Of a stretch of 64,000 nt of DNA, positions 8,040-17,373 are shown piece by piece. The position numbers and the translations under genes are program-made. Source of the DNA: Bacteroidales bacterium. GTDB lineage: Bacteria > Bacteroidota > Bacteroidia > Bacteroidales > UBA932. The notes under the pieces are model-generated. The model was not told the origin of the DNA. It saw nothing but the letters and a program-made list of their open reading frames with translations, and did not search any database. The stretch covers positions 186,001 through 250,000 of the forward strand of contig JAFVQD010000006.1 in assembly GCA_017504965.1 (NCBI GenBank), read 5' to 3'. The first letter of the stretch is position 1; every line of letters starts with the position of its first letter.

Positions 8040-9713
8040 CTATTTAAGTTTTTTGTATTTAAATCGTTTAGGCTCGACATTGCCAAGTCTCATTTTCTTG
8101 TTTTCTTCATATTCAGAGTATGTGCCTTCGAAGAAGTACACATTTGAATCACCCTCGAAAGCGAGGATATGGGTAGCGATTCTATCGAGGAACCACCTGT
8201 CGTGCGAGATAACCACTGCACAGCCGGCGAAGTTCTCGAGACCCTCCTCCAGCGCACGGATGGTATTCACATCCACATCGTTGGTAGGCTCGTCGAGAAG
8301 AAGGACATTGGCCTCCTCTTTAAGTGTGAGGGCGAGGTGAAGTCTGTTCCTCTCACCACCACTGAGGATACCGCAAAGCTTCTCCTGGTCAGCGCCGGAA
8401 AAATTGAATCTCGACACATAAGCCCTCGCATTGACCTCCTTGTTTCCAAGTTTGACGAAATCTGAGTTGTCGGCGATGGTCTCATAGACGGTCTTATCTG
8501 GATCTATCTGTCTGTGCTGCTGGTCTACATAGGCGATCTTCACAGTTTCACCTACTGTAAAGTCTCCACTGTCAGGCTTCTCCAGCCCCATAATCAGACG
8601 GAACAGGGTAGTTTTACCTGCACCATTGGGACCTATGACACCTACGATACCTGCAGGTGGAAGTTTGAATGTAAGGTTCTCATACAGAAGTTTGTCACCA
8701 TACCCTTTGGAAACACCATTGGCCTCGATGACTCTGGTACCGAGTCTGGGACCATTGGGGATGAAAATCTCCAGTTTCTCCTCTTTCTGCTTCCTGTCTT
8801 CATTAAGCATCTTCTCATATGCACCCAATCTGGCCTTTGATTTGGCGTGACGGGCTTTCGGAGCCATACGGACCCACTCAAGCTCCCTCTCGAGGGTCTT
8901 GCGGCGCTTGCTCTCCTGCTTCTCCTCCATAGCGAGACGGGTGCTCTTCTGATCGAGCCAAGATGAGTAATTTCCTTTCCAGGGGATACCCTCTCCACGG
9001 TCAAGTTCCAGGATCCATCCCGCAACATTGTCCAAGAAATATCTGTCGTGAGTAACTGCGATAACTGTACCTTTGTACTGTCTGAGGTGCTCCTCAAGCC
9101 ACTGGATACTCTCTGTATCGAGGTGGTTGGTAGGCTCGTCAAGGAGCAGCACATCGGGTTCTTTCAGAAGGAGGCGGCACAGGGCCACACGGCGTCTCTC
9201 ACCACCACTGAGGTTCTTCACCAAAGCGTCTGGCTCGGGACACATAAGTGCATCCATTGCCCTTTCAAGCTTAGAGTCTATATCCCACCCCCCAAGCTGC
9301 TCTATCTTCTCGGTAAGGACTCCCTGCCTCTCGATGAGCTTGTTCATCTCATCGTCACCCATCGGCTCACAGAACTTCATATTTATCTCCTCATACTCCT
9401 TCAGGACATCCATCACCTCCTGTACACCTTCACTGACTATCTCTTTGACGGTCTTGGTGTCGTCCAGCTGAGGCTCCTGTTCCAGATAGCCTACACTGTA
9501 ACCTGGAGCCCAAACCACTTCTCCCTGATATGATTTCTCTATGCCTGCGATAATCTTCATCAGGGTAGATTTACCGGATCCGTTCAGACCTATGATACCG
9601 ATCTTGGCTCCATAGAAGAAAGATAGATAAATATCTTTAAGGATAACTCTATTGTTGTGTGGAAGAATCTTGCCCACACCATTCATCGAGAATATGATTT
9701 TTTCGTCTGCCAT
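8040..9713 (-). CDS. ettA: Energy-dependent translational throttle protein EttA (ABC-F)
   Basis: Cytosolic ABC-F ATPase that binds the ribosomal E site and gates the first elongation steps according to ATP/ADP. The 557 residues carry two nucleotide-binding domains without membrane segments: Walker A GLNGSGKST (~43) and GPNGAGKTT (~366), signatures LSGGERRRVAL and LSGGERNRLHL, Walker B LLLDEPTNHLDTES and LLLDEPTNDVDVNT. The arm insertion of the first domain and the inter-domain linker (KRRKTLERELEWVRMAPKAR) are present. No C-terminal coiled coil, which separates it from the Uup-type paralogue at 45.2-47.1 kb. A TAATTTTG element lies 20 bases upstream; alr follows in the same transcript. Confidence 0.94.
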   Translation of the reverse strand: MADEKIIFSMNGVGKILPHNNRVILKDIYLSFFYGAKIGIIGLNGSGKSTLMKIIAGIEKSYQGEVVWAPGYSVGYLEQEPQLDDTKTVKEIVSEGVQEVMDVLKEYEEINMKFCEPMGDDEMNKLIERQGVLTEKIEQLGGWDIDSKLERAMDALMCPEPDALVKNLSGGERRRVALCRLLLKEPDVLLLDEPTNHLDTESIQWLEEHLRQYKGTVIAVTHDRYFLDNVAGWILELDRGEGIPWKGNYSSWLDQKSTRLAMEEKQESKRRKTLERELEWVRMAPKARHAKSKARLGAYEKMLNEDRKQKEEKLEIFIPNGPRLGTRVIEANGVSKGYGDKLLYENLTFKLPPAGIVGVIGPNGAGKTTLFRLIMGLEKPDSGDFTVGETVKIAYVDQQHRQIDPDKTVYETIADNSDFVKLGNKEVNARAYVSRFNFSGADQEKLCGILSGGERNRLHLALTLKEEANVLLLDEPTNDVDVNTIRALEEGLENFAGCAVVISHDRWFLDRIATHILAFEGDSNVYFFEGTYSEYEENKKMRLGNVEPKRFKYKKLK

Positions 9714-9733
9714 GCTAAATAGTGTTTATCCTA

Positions 9734-9741
9734 CAAAATTA
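9734..9741 (-). promoter_or_regulatory. -7 promoter element of ettA-alr
   Basis: TAATTTTG on the minus strand (TAnnTTTG consensus), 20 bases before the ettA ATG. Confidence 0.45.
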
Positions 9742-9745
9742 GGAA

Positions 9746-10108
9746 TTATTTTTTAACTAACGACCTCACAAGTGAGTAAACATCGGGATGATATTTTCTT
9801 AGCTGGTGCAGCATAGTCCTGGCGTTGGGGAAACCGGAGAGCAACGCCACATCCTCAAGGTCATATTTGCCGGGGGACCCCGTCACCAGATCTATCAGAA
9901 AGTCCACCCTGTAACACCTCAGCATAGAGAGGAATCTGACATTGTGGGCTGACAGGGCGTAAGAGACATATGTCCTGTTCGAACCGAGCAATTTACACAG
10001 TTCATCCAATGAAAACTCCTGATTCAGATAAAGCTTGTCCCTCTCCATCACACGCCTTATCTGCGGATAAAGTTCCTCACTAATCTTTGAATAGCGGATC
10101 CTCCTCAT
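9746..10108 (-). CDS. Small AraC-like helix-turn-helix protein
   Basis: About 120 residues consisting of little more than one DNA-binding domain: FSLDELCKLLGSNRTYVSYA forms the first helix-turn-helix, and a second one follows (LEDVALLSGFPNARTMLHQL). Spacing resembles the double HTH of AraC/XylS regulators, but the second half is divergent and there is no sensor domain. The ATG at 10108 is preferred because the longer ORF (ATG at 10153) would overlap the upstream regulator by 26 bases, and a GGGAGGG stretch precedes 10108. It directly follows the membrane AraC-type gene on the same strand, so the pair is probably co-transcribed and may act together. Targets are unknown. Confidence 0.65.
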   Translation of the reverse strand: MRRIRYSKISEELYPQIRRVMERDKLYLNQEFSLDELCKLLGSNRTYVSYALSAHNVRFLSMLRCYRVDFLIDLVTGSPGKYDLEDVALLSGFPNARTMLHQLRKYHPDVYSLVRSLVKK

Positions 10109-10127
10109 CACCCTCCCCTTCTTCTCT

Positions 10128-11276
10128 CTAATCAGCGTTCTCCACAATCCCATATACCTCCTCCCCTTTTTTCACTTTTCTGCACCACTCTCCCGGAGTA
10201 CACCCGGTATGCCATTTGAAAGCGTTATTGAAAGAGGATGTATGTCTGAAACCACACCTGCTCCGCAGCTCATCCAGTGATATGGATTTGTCCTCCTTAA
10301 ACATCCTTACAGCCTCATCCACCCTGCTTTTATTGACAAATTCACTGTAGCTCAAATTGAAGCTGTTGTTTATAGCTTTCGAGAGATATGACTGATTTGT
10401 ACCCAACATCTTCGCCAACACCGGCAGTGTGAGATCGGGTGAAAGATAAGGTTTCTCCTTCTCGAATAATGAGAGGAGACGCTCCTTTATCCCGTATGTA
10501 TCGTAAAACACCTCCGGTTCTGACAACACATAACCTATCTTTTTCTTCTGAGGAACAGTGTACATCTTACGGCTCTCCGTCAGCCACCTCTCCCCTCTGG
10601 AGAACCAGAAGAGCATCCACCCATTAAGGCAGAAAGTATACAATAACAGAAGTCTCCATCTTACGGAGGCACCTATATCCATCAGCAGAGTCGAGTATAT
10701 TATGAAAAAGAGGAGCAGCTCCATAAGTGAAAAGAGAAAATAGAGATTGCTCAAAATCAGGAATGACTCTTTCCCACTTTTATGATACCTCACCCACCTG
10801 AACACATAAAACAGATAGAAGAAAAAGACAAATAGAAAGAGTGGATACTTTGCAGCACCCCACATCGCTCCACAGAAAAACATAACAACAGATGCCACAT
10901 CTGCCAATATCGCTGCCGACAGGGGGATACAGAGGAGTCTGAACGGAACCAGAATAGCACCACACCTCACTATGGGGATAAGCATCACAGCCCCGCTCCA
11001 GGGGATCATCTGCATAATGGATATATCAATCCACCTTTCAAGAAGGATCTCCTCAGAAGAGAAGAGAGCTTTACCAAAAGGGATACAGACAAACAGGAAC
11101 TGCAGTCCGATCAATAACGACAAGCCGAAGAGAGGTCTGAACTTCAGGGGGAGGCTACGCTTGGGATTATCTGCCCCAGAGATCAGCAGGGTGATGGACA
11201 GTATGAGGGATAAAAAAAGGAGGAGTGGCAGCATACCACTCTCTCCAGTCGACAAGAAAAGTGTGTTTTGACTCAT
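10128..11276 (-). CDS. Membrane-bound AraC-family transcriptional regulator
   Basis: 382 residues from the ATG at 11276 (a longer ORF start at 11327 would add 17 non-conserved residues). The N-terminal ~235 residues are hydrophobic with about six to seven predicted membrane segments (for example LLLFLSLILSITLLI, LLIGLQFLFVCIPF, YPLFLFVFFFYLFYVF, LLLFFIIYSTLLMDI), followed by a cytoplasmic AraC C-terminal domain: LTLPVLAKMLGTNQSYLSKA and SLDELRSRCGFRHTSSFNNA, ending in HTGCTPGEW. It would sense a membrane or periplasmic cue and act on DNA from the membrane. The gene is lower in GC than its neighbours. The small HTH gene follows 19 bases downstream. Target and signal cannot be deduced. Confidence 0.82.
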   Translation of the reverse strand: MSQNTLFLSTGESGMLPLLLFLSLILSITLLISGADNPKRSLPLKFRPLFGLSLLIGLQFLFVCIPFGKALFSSEEILLERWIDISIMQMIPWSGAVMLIPIVRCGAILVPFRLLCIPLSAAILADVASVVMFFCGAMWGAAKYPLFLFVFFFYLFYVFRWVRYHKSGKESFLILSNLYFLFSLMELLLFFIIYSTLLMDIGASVRWRLLLLYTFCLNGWMLFWFSRGERWLTESRKMYTVPQKKKIGYVLSEPEVFYDTYGIKERLLSLFEKEKPYLSPDLTLPVLAKMLGTNQSYLSKAINNSFNLSYSEFVNKSRVDEAVRMFKEDKSISLDELRSRCGFRHTSSFNNAFKWHTGCTPGEWCRKVKKGEEVYGIVENAD

Positions 11277-11306
11277 ATTTTTTAAATTTAACGTTCTTTC
11301 GACCGT

Positions 11307-11314
11307 CAAATTTA
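11307..11314 (-). promoter_or_regulatory. -7 promoter element of the AraC regulator pair
   Basis: TAAATTTG on the minus strand, 30 bases before the ATG at 11276, within an AT-rich intergenic stretch. Confidence 0.4.
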
Positions 11315-11413
11315 AAAGCAAAAACACTAAACTAACACACTAATAATCAGGCATATATAAAGATTTACCGAATTATGTAATTATTTTTCTGTTTTTTTAA
11401 GATTCTGTAATTT

Positions 11414-12316
11414 TTATTTTTTGATCTGGTCAAAACCCTGACCATAAACACCTCTTACACTACCCTCAGACATAAACGCATCCTTATCCTCCTCCTTCAC
11501 TATTTTATACAAAAAGTTCATATCTGTCTTTTTGGCTATCACCAAAAGTATCTTGCCGTTCTGTTTTGAGAACCACCCCTGCCCATCCAGAACTGTGACA
11601 CCCCTGCGAAGCTCTTTGGATATTCTATCTGCTATAGCTGCATAGTTCTTGGAGAAGATGAACATCTGGATAGACTGCTTCATACCTGAGAGGAGCAGAT
11701 CAAGTGTACTCGCACAAAGTCCTGTCACAATATAACCATATATCACATTTGCAAACTTGGCCCCCACATTGAGGTCGTTTGGAAGGAACATAGATGAAGC
11801 GATGATAAAGATATCCAGATAGAGGATAATCTTACCCGGAGAGACATTTCTGTATTTGGTAATCATCAGCGCTATTATATCTGTACCGCCGGTACTTCCA
11901 CCCTGGGAGAATGTAAGGGCTATACCCACACCTGAGATGGCACCACCGATGATGGCAGACATAAGTTTGCCGTTTGAGATGGCTATCTCCTGGATAAAAG
12001 TTTCCGGTATTATTTCGGGCAGGATCTTGAAGAAAAGTGATGCCATAAAGATAGCAAAGACTGTCTTGAAGCCGAACCCTTTGCCCAGCACTTTAAGGGC
12101 GATAAGGAGCAGCACGGTGTTTATCAGGAAGTATGAGTAGCTTACAGGGAAGCCTGTAGCATAGTAGATAAGGGCACCCATACCGGATACTCCACCGCCG
12201 ACCATTTCGTGCGGAATAATGAAAATACTCCACCCCGCTGTATAGCATAATAGTCCCAGAGTGATAATCAGATACTCCTTAAGGACTGTCAAGATTCTTT
12301 TTGTTTTTTGTTCCAT
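11414..12316 (-). CDS. YitT family membrane protein (copy 2 of a tandem pair)
   Basis: 300-residue integral membrane protein with about five to six N-terminal transmembrane helices (YitT_membrane, formerly DUF161; motif GGGVSGMGALIYYATGFPVSYSYF cut here to the GGGVSGMG core) and a C-terminal cytoplasmic DUF2179 domain beginning near residue 220 and ending in VYGQGFDQIKK. The GGSTGGTDIIALMITKYR motif is characteristic. Function of the family is not established; a transport role is only suggested. It overlaps the preceding YitT gene by 28 bases, so the two are translationally coupled, and the proteins may form a heteromer. Confidence 0.9.
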   Translation of the reverse strand: MEQKTKRILTVLKEYLIITLGLLCYTAGWSIFIIPHEMVGGGVSGMGALIYYATGFPVSYSYFLINTVLLLIALKVLGKGFGFKTVFAIFMASLFFKILPEIIPETFIQEIAISNGKLMSAIIGGAISGVGIALTFSQGGSTGGTDIIALMITKYRNVSPGKIILYLDIFIIASSMFLPNDLNVGAKFANVIYGYIVTGLCASTLDLLLSGMKQSIQMFIFSKNYAAIADRISKELRRGVTVLDGQGWFSKQNGKILLVIAKKTDMNFLYKIVKEEDKDAFMSEGSVRGVYGQGFDQIKK

Positions 12317-13197
12317 TGTATTTTTCCTCCAGCTTTTATTTGGTCAAAGCCCTGACCATATACACTTTGAACTTGTGTTACAGAGGTGAATGCTTTTTCA
12401 TCTATCTCTTTTATAGTTTTCATCACCTCAGACAAACAATATTTTCTTACCACGACCAGAAGCACCTTGCTCTCAGTCTGAGAATACCACCCGGTAGCAT
12501 CGAGAGCGGTGACCCCTTTATCCCTCTGGTGGACCAGAGTATCCGCTATCTCCTTATATTTTGAAGAGAATATAAGGATCTGCACTGACTGCTTGTTACC
12601 GGTAAGTAGCATATCGAGGGTATATGTAAATGAAACCATCTGAATGTAACCGTAGACAACATCCTGCAGCCCTTTGTCCGGCAAGAAGGCTATAGAGCCT
12701 ATAATCATAAGGTCACACCACATAAAGACTGTGCCGGGAGAGACCTCCCTATACTTACCGATAATAAGTGCTATGATATCTGTACCGCCGGTGCTTCCAC
12801 CCTGGATGAATATCATATATATACCTACACCACCTATAGCACCACCCAGAAGAGCATTTATAAACGGCTCCTGAATATCTGATGACCAGGGAACCCATTC
12901 GGGCAGCACTTTCAGAAGGATGGAAGACAAGATGATGGAATAGATGGTCTTGGCTCCAAAACCTTTACCCAAAACTATCGTACCCATAGTTACCAGAGCT
13001 GCATTTATGAGGAGGTAAGAGAACGACACAGGGATAAAACCATTGGTAGCGTACTGGATTACAGTAGCCATACCTGTCACTCCTCCACCCGAGATACCAT
13101 TGGGTATCAGAAACGATGTCCAGCTCCAGCAATACAGGAAAGCACCTATCGAGATAAGGAGGTACTCCTTGATAAATTTGAGTTTTTCGTTTTTCAC
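12289..13197 (-). CDS. YitT family membrane protein (copy 1 of a tandem pair)
   Basis: 302 residues with the same architecture as the downstream copy: hydrophobic N-terminal membrane domain with GGGVTGMATVIQYATNG, the signature GGSTGGTDIIALIIGKYR, and a DUF2179 domain ending VYGQGFDQIKAGGK plus a basic tail. The start appears to be GTG at 13197, since the next in-frame ATG is already inside the conserved membrane domain. It begins one base after the leuS stop codon, implying transcription from the leuS promoter. The two copies differ throughout, so the duplication is old. Function unknown. Confidence 0.88.
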   Translation of the reverse strand: MKNEKLKFIKEYLLISIGAFLYCWSWTSFLIPNGISGGGVTGMATVIQYATNGFIPVSFSYLLINAALVTMGTIVLGKGFGAKTIYSIILSSILLKVLPEWVPWSSDIQEPFINALLGGAIGGVGIYMIFIQGGSTGGTDIIALIIGKYREVSPGTVFMWCDLMIIGSIAFLPDKGLQDVVYGYIQMVSFTYTLDMLLTGNKQSVQILIFSSKYKEIADTLVHQRDKGVTALDATGWYSQTESKVLLVVVRKYCLSEVMKTIKEIDEKAFTSVTQVQSVYGQGFDQIKAGGKIQWNKKQKES

Positions 13198-13198
13198 C

Positions 13199-15961
13199 TT
13201 AGCAAACTATGTTGATGATTTTTGAAGGTACTACTATAACTTTCTTCACCGATCCGCCTGCCAGATATTTGGCTGTATTCCCATCGGCGAGAACTGCTGC
13301 CTCCACCTCTTTCGGAGACAGTGACTTCGACAAGGTAAGTTTAAATCTCATCTTGCCGTTAAATGAGACAGGATAATCGAATGTATCCTCTACTGTGTAC
13401 CCCTCCACATATTTTGGGAAGGATGCAAAAGTGACACTCTCCTGATGTCCGAGAGCCTCCCACAGCTCTTCACTGATATGTGGTGCAAATGGTGACAGAA
13501 GGATTACAATCTGCTCCAGAACCTCTTTTGAGCAGCATTTCAGTTCTGAGAGCTCATTGATGGCGATCATAAAGGCACTCACAGAGGTATTGAATGAGAA
13601 GGCCTCAATGTCTGTCTGCACTTTCTTTATGAGTTTATGAAGCACTTTCATCTCAGCAGGTGTCCCTTTCTGATCTTTCACAAGATACTCATCTCCTTTA
13701 AAATAGAGTCTCCACAGTTTTCTGAGGAACCTGTGTACACCGTCAATACCTTTAGTATCCCACGGTTTTGACTGCTCAAGGGGACCAAGGAACATCTCAT
13801 ACATCCTGAGTGTATCTGCACCGTAATCGTTACATACGTTGTCGGGGTTCACCACATTGAACATAGACTTGCTCATCTTCTCCACTGCCCACCCGCAGAT
13901 ATACTCTCCATCTTCGAGGATAAACTCAGCATTTGCGAAGTCGGGCATCCAGTTCCTGAATGCCTCCATATCGAGTCTGTCGTGATCCACAATATTTACA
14001 TCGACGTGGATCTCGGTAGTGTCATACTGGTCTTTCAGACCATAAGAGACAAATGTATTTGTGTTCTTGATTCTGTATACGAAATTTGAGCGACCCTGGA
14101 TCATACCCTGATTGATCAGTTTTTTGAAAGGCTCCTTCTCACACACATAACCCAAATCATAGAGGAATTTGTTCCAGAAGCGCGAGTAGATCAAGTGGCC
14201 GGTAGCGTGCTCAGTACCACCGATATACAGGTCGACATTTCTCCAGTACTCATCAGCCTCCTTACTTACAAGGGCCTCCGAATTATGGGGATCCATATAT
14301 CTCAGATAGTAAGCGCTGCTCCCTGCAAAGCCGGGCATAGTGCTCATCTCGATAGGGAATCCGTCGTATTTCCAATCTTTGGCGCGTGCCAATGGTGGCT
14401 CTCCTGCCTCTGTAGGGAGGAATTTGTCTACCTGAGGAAGTTCCAATGGAAGTTCTGACTCAGGCATAGGGGTAGCTACACCATCCTGGAAATATACAGG
14501 GAACGGCTCGCCCCAGTATCTCTGTCTTGAGAAGATAGCATCCCTGAGTCTGTAGTTAACCTTTCTTTTACCGATACCCATCTCCTCCACTCTGTCGATC
14601 GCTGCAGGTATGGCCTCCGCTACAGTCATACCGTTAAGGAAACCTGAGTTGCACATAAATCCCTCTTTGGCATCAAAGCTCTCTTCCGATATATCACACC
14701 CCTCGATAAGTGGAACAATAGGGAGATCAAAATGCTTCGCAAATGCGTAGTCACGGCTATCGTGCGCAGGTACAGCCATAATGGCACCTGTACCATATCC
14801 TGCAAGTACATATTCAGATATCCATACCGGAACTTTCTCTCCGGTAAGTGGATTTATACCGTAAGAACCCGAAAAGACACCGGTCACCTTCTTGGTCTCT
14901 GCCATCCTTTCACGTTCTGTCTTCTTCTTAGCCTTCTGGAGATACTCCTCCACTGCACCTTTCTGCTCAGGTGTGGTAAGGAGTTCCACCCACTCACTCT
15001 CAGGGGCAAGAACCATAAATGTCACGCCGAAAACTGTGTCTGCACGTGTAGTAAAGATGGTAACATCATACTCTTGGGTACCATTTGAAACTTTGAATAT
15101 CATCTCTGCACCCTGGGACTTGCCTATCCAGTTACGCTGCATCTCCTTCAGAGAATCGGTCCAGTCAAGCTCTTCCAGATCTGAAAGAAGTCTCTCTGCG
15201 TATGCTGAGACCCTCAACTGCCACTGTTTCATCTTCTTCTGCTCTACAGGGTGGCCACCTCTGACAGAGAATCCCTCTTTCACCTCATCATTTGCAAGTA
15301 CAGTACCCAGAGCAGGACACCAGTTTACAGATGTCTCACCCTGATATGCAATACGGTATTTCATAAGGATATCGCTCTGGACCTTCTTATCGAAAGATCT
15401 CCACTGGTCAGCAGTGAATACCTCCACGTCACCGCAGGCAGCATCTACATTTGCATTGCCCTCAGTCTCAAACTTGGCGACCAAAGAGTCGATAGGCTCT
15501 GCTTTCTGGGTCTGTTTGTTATACCAGTGGCCGAACATCTTGAGAAATGCCCACTGGGTCCATTTGTAGTATTCGGGATCACAGGTCCTCACCTCTCTCG
15601 ACCAGTCATAAGAGAAGCCGATTCTGTCCATCTGCTCCCTATATCTGGCTATATTCTTCTCTGTAGTAGTAGCGGGGTGCTGTCCTGTCTGGATAGCATA
15701 CTGTTCGGCAGGTAGTCCGAAAGCATCATACCCCATAGGGTGAAGGACATTAAAGCCCTGAAGTCTTTTGAATCTGCTATATATATCGCTGGCTATGTAA
15801 CCTAGAGGGTGACCGACGTGCAAACCGGCACCTGACGGATATGGGAACATATCCAATACATAGTATTTGGGTTTGGATGGATCGATATTTACCTGATAAG
15901 TTTTATTCTTGGCCCAATAGGCTTGCCATTTCTTTTCAATGTCGAGAAAATTGTATTCCAT
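13199..15961 (-). CDS. leuS: Leucyl-tRNA synthetase
   Basis: Charges tRNA-Leu with leucine. The 920-residue class I synthetase has the HIGH motif as [14 protein letters not shown] (~residues 46-59), a CP1 editing domain with the [18 protein letters not shown] threonine-rich motif (~303-320), and [15 protein letters not shown] (~690). Just before the KMSKS loop lies the extra segment typical of Bacteroidetes enzymes (around [20 protein letters not shown]). The anticodon-binding and C-terminal domains follow. The YitT pair starts right after its stop codon. A TAACTTTG element lies 21 bases upstream. Confidence 0.97.
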   Translation of the reverse strand: MEYNFLDIEKKWQAYWAKNKTYQVNIDPSKPKYYVLDMFPYPSGAGLHVGHPLGYIASDIYSRFKRLQGFNVLHPMGYDAFGLPAEQYAIQTGQHPATTTEKNIARYREQMDRIGFSYDWSREVRTCDPEYYKWTQWAFLKMFGHWYNKQTQKAEPIDSLVAKFETEGNANVDAACGDVEVFTADQWRSFDKKVQSDILMKYRIAYQGETSVNWCPALGTVLANDEVKEGFSVRGGHPVEQKKMKQWQLRVSAYAERLLSDLEELDWTDSLKEMQRNWIGKSQGAEMIFKVSNGTQEYDVTIFTTRADTVFGVTFMVLAPESEWVELLTTPEQKGAVEEYLQKAKKKTERERMAETKKVTGVFSGSYGINPLTGEKVPVWISEYVLAGYGTGAIMAVPAHDSRDYAFAKHFDLPIVPLIEGCDISEESFDAKEGFMCNSGFLNGMTVAEAIPAAIDRVEEMGIGKRKVNYRLRDAIFSRQRYWGEPFPVYFQDGVATPMPESELPLELPQVDKFLPTEAGEPPLARAKDWKYDGFPIEMSTMPGFAGSSAYYLRYMDPHNSEALVSKEADEYWRNVDLYIGGTEHATGHLIYSRFWNKFLYDLGYVCEKEPFKKLINQGMIQGRSNFVYRIKNTNTFVSYGLKDQYDTTEIHVDVNIVDHDRLDMEAFRNWMPDFANAEFILEDGEYICGWAVEKMSKSMFNVVNPDNVCNDYGADTLRMYEMFLGPLEQSKPWDTKGIDGVHRFLRKLWRLYFKGDEYLVKDQKGTPAEMKVLHKLIKKVQTDIEAFSFNTSVSAFMIAINELSELKCCSKEVLEQIVILLSPFAPHISEELWEALGHQESVTFASFPKYVEGYTVEDTFDYPVSFNGKMRFKLTLSKSLSPKEVEAAVLADGNTAKYLAGGSVKKVIVVPSKIINIVC

Positions 15962-15982
15962 AGTAGTTCTATTCTATCTCGG

Positions 15983-15990
15983 CAAAGTTA
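15983..15990 (-). promoter_or_regulatory. -7 promoter element of leuS-YitT operon
   Basis: TAACTTTG on the minus strand, 21 bases before the leuS ATG. Confidence 0.45.
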
Positions 15991-16007
15991 TGAAAAAAGA
16001 GAATATT

Positions 16008-17300
16008 CTATCTCTTTTTAAGCCTAAATTCTATCGGCAATGAGTATTTCACCCTCACTTTTTCACCGTTCTTGGTGGCAGGTCTCCATTTGGGTGATGA
16101 TGACACCACCCTTACGGCCTCTCTATCAAGATCATCATCGACACCTCTGACCACTTTTACACCTGTCACTGAGCCGTCTGTCTCCACCACAAATTCCACA
16201 GTCACTATACCCTGAACTCCCATTATAACCGCTTCCTGGGGGTATTTTAGATAGACATATACCCACTTCTCGAGGAAGTGCCTTTCATCACCTTTAAAAA
16301 ACTCAGGAGCCTTGTCCACCTCATATGGAGAATAGATAACTTTACCCTCCACCTCCTGGGTCCGGACAGGGGCCTCCACTTTATAGTCCATAGCTGCCAC
16401 ATCCATCACCAGGCTATAGACATACTCACATACACCCTCCATCAAACCATAGTCGAGAGACTCAGCATTGTCTCTAAGGGTATATACATCGGCGTGATGG
16501 CCTGTAGTAAAAAGGACAGAGGGTATATTCTGCTCATAGAAAGCCAGATAATCTGATGATGGGACCCTCCCTACACCCATCACAGGGCGCATAAATGAGA
16601 GTTTGTTTGACACTCTGTTCACTGAGTTGGTTATATCCTTGATGGGAACCCCTGTGTAGTATGTAAACATATTGCCTGGACCACTTCGTCCCACCATATT
16701 AAGATCCACCATCATAGAGATATCATCCTTATGGCCGAATGATCTGTTTACAAAATACCAGGAGCCAGCCATCCCCTTCTCCTTGGCACCGAAACCCACA
16801 AACACTACAGAACGTCTGAACATAAACGAAGATGATGATATCTTCTTCGCCAGCTCTATCAGACAGGCAACACCTGAAGCATTGGCATCAGCCCCGGGAT
16901 ATATCTGATTTACCTCCTTTCCATCGACAGTGAGGATGTGGGTCCCGATATTGTCCAGATTGGCACCTATAACCACATACTCATTCTTAAGTTCGGGATC
17001 GTACCCCTCCACTATACCGACTATATTTCTCGATTTGAGGGAATCGCCGCTCTCCACGATATAAAAATCCTGCCCCTCTTCACCGGAAAGCATCTCCACT
17101 CCGCACCTCTTCAGTTCCTGATAGAGGTACTTGGCAGCCAATTTTTCACCTTCGCTTCCCGCCTTTCGTCCCATCAGAGGATCAGATGTCAAATATTCCA
17201 CGTGTTTCACCAGATTCCTCTCCACTGCATCTGTCTGTCCAAAAACAGGGGACGCAAACAGCAGAGAGAGAGCCCCGACCATATATCCCAAAAATCGCAT
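16008..17300 (-). CDS. M28-fold pseudo-peptidase with C-terminal TonB domain
   Basis: 430 residues from the ATG at 17300, which begins a clear signal peptide (MRFLGYMVGALSLLFASPVF, cut likely after …FGQ). Residues ~25-300 align with M28 aminopeptidases (SRNIVGIVEGYDPELKNEYVVIGA, GADANASGVACLIELAKK, FVGFGAKEKGMAGSWYF, MVDLNMVGRSGPG, PSSDYLAFYEQNIPSVLFTTG), but the active site is degenerate: the first zinc His is Asn114, the bridging Asp is Ala139, the general-base Glu is Lys173, the next zinc Asp is Asn201, and the last zinc His is Tyr73 of the 200s (Y273). Only Glu174 remains. Residues ~335-430 form a TonB_C domain (YPQEAVIMGVQGIVTVEFVV… KWRPATKNGEKVRVKYSLPI). It is probably a periplasmic binding or scaffolding protein rather than an enzyme (inference). 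It lies between gcvT and leuS, separated from gcvT by a terminator. Confidence 0.85.
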   Translation of the reverse strand: MRFLGYMVGALSLLFASPVFGQTDAVERNLVKHVEYLTSDPLMGRKAGSEGEKLAAKYLYQELKRCGVEMLSGEEGQDFYIVESGDSLKSRNIVGIVEGYDPELKNEYVVIGANLDNIGTHILTVDGKEVNQIYPGADANASGVACLIELAKKISSSSFMFRRSVVFVGFGAKEKGMAGSWYFVNRSFGHKDDISMMVDLNMVGRSGPGNMFTYYTGVPIKDITNSVNRVSNKLSFMRPVMGVGRVPSSDYLAFYEQNIPSVLFTTGHHADVYTLRDNAESLDYGLMEGVCEYVYSLVMDVAAMDYKVEAPVRTQEVEGKVIYSPYEVDKAPEFFKGDERHFLEKWVYVYLKYPQEAVIMGVQGIVTVEFVVETDGSVTGVKVVRGVDDDLDREAVRVVSSSPKWRPATKNGEKVRVKYSLPIEFRLKKR

Positions 17301-17328
17301 AGTTCTTATCTTTTGTCTTACACAAAAA

Positions 17329-17348
17329 GGCCTCACAAAAATGAGGCC
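17329..17348 (-). terminator. Rho-independent terminator after gcvT
   Basis: Stem GGCCTCA/TGAGGCC with flanking A and T tracts on both sides, 26 bases beyond the gcvT stop on the minus strand. It isolates gcvT from the M28-like gene and could work in both directions. Confidence 0.8.
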
Positions 17349-17373
17349 CTTTTTAATATATCACCTGAAAATC

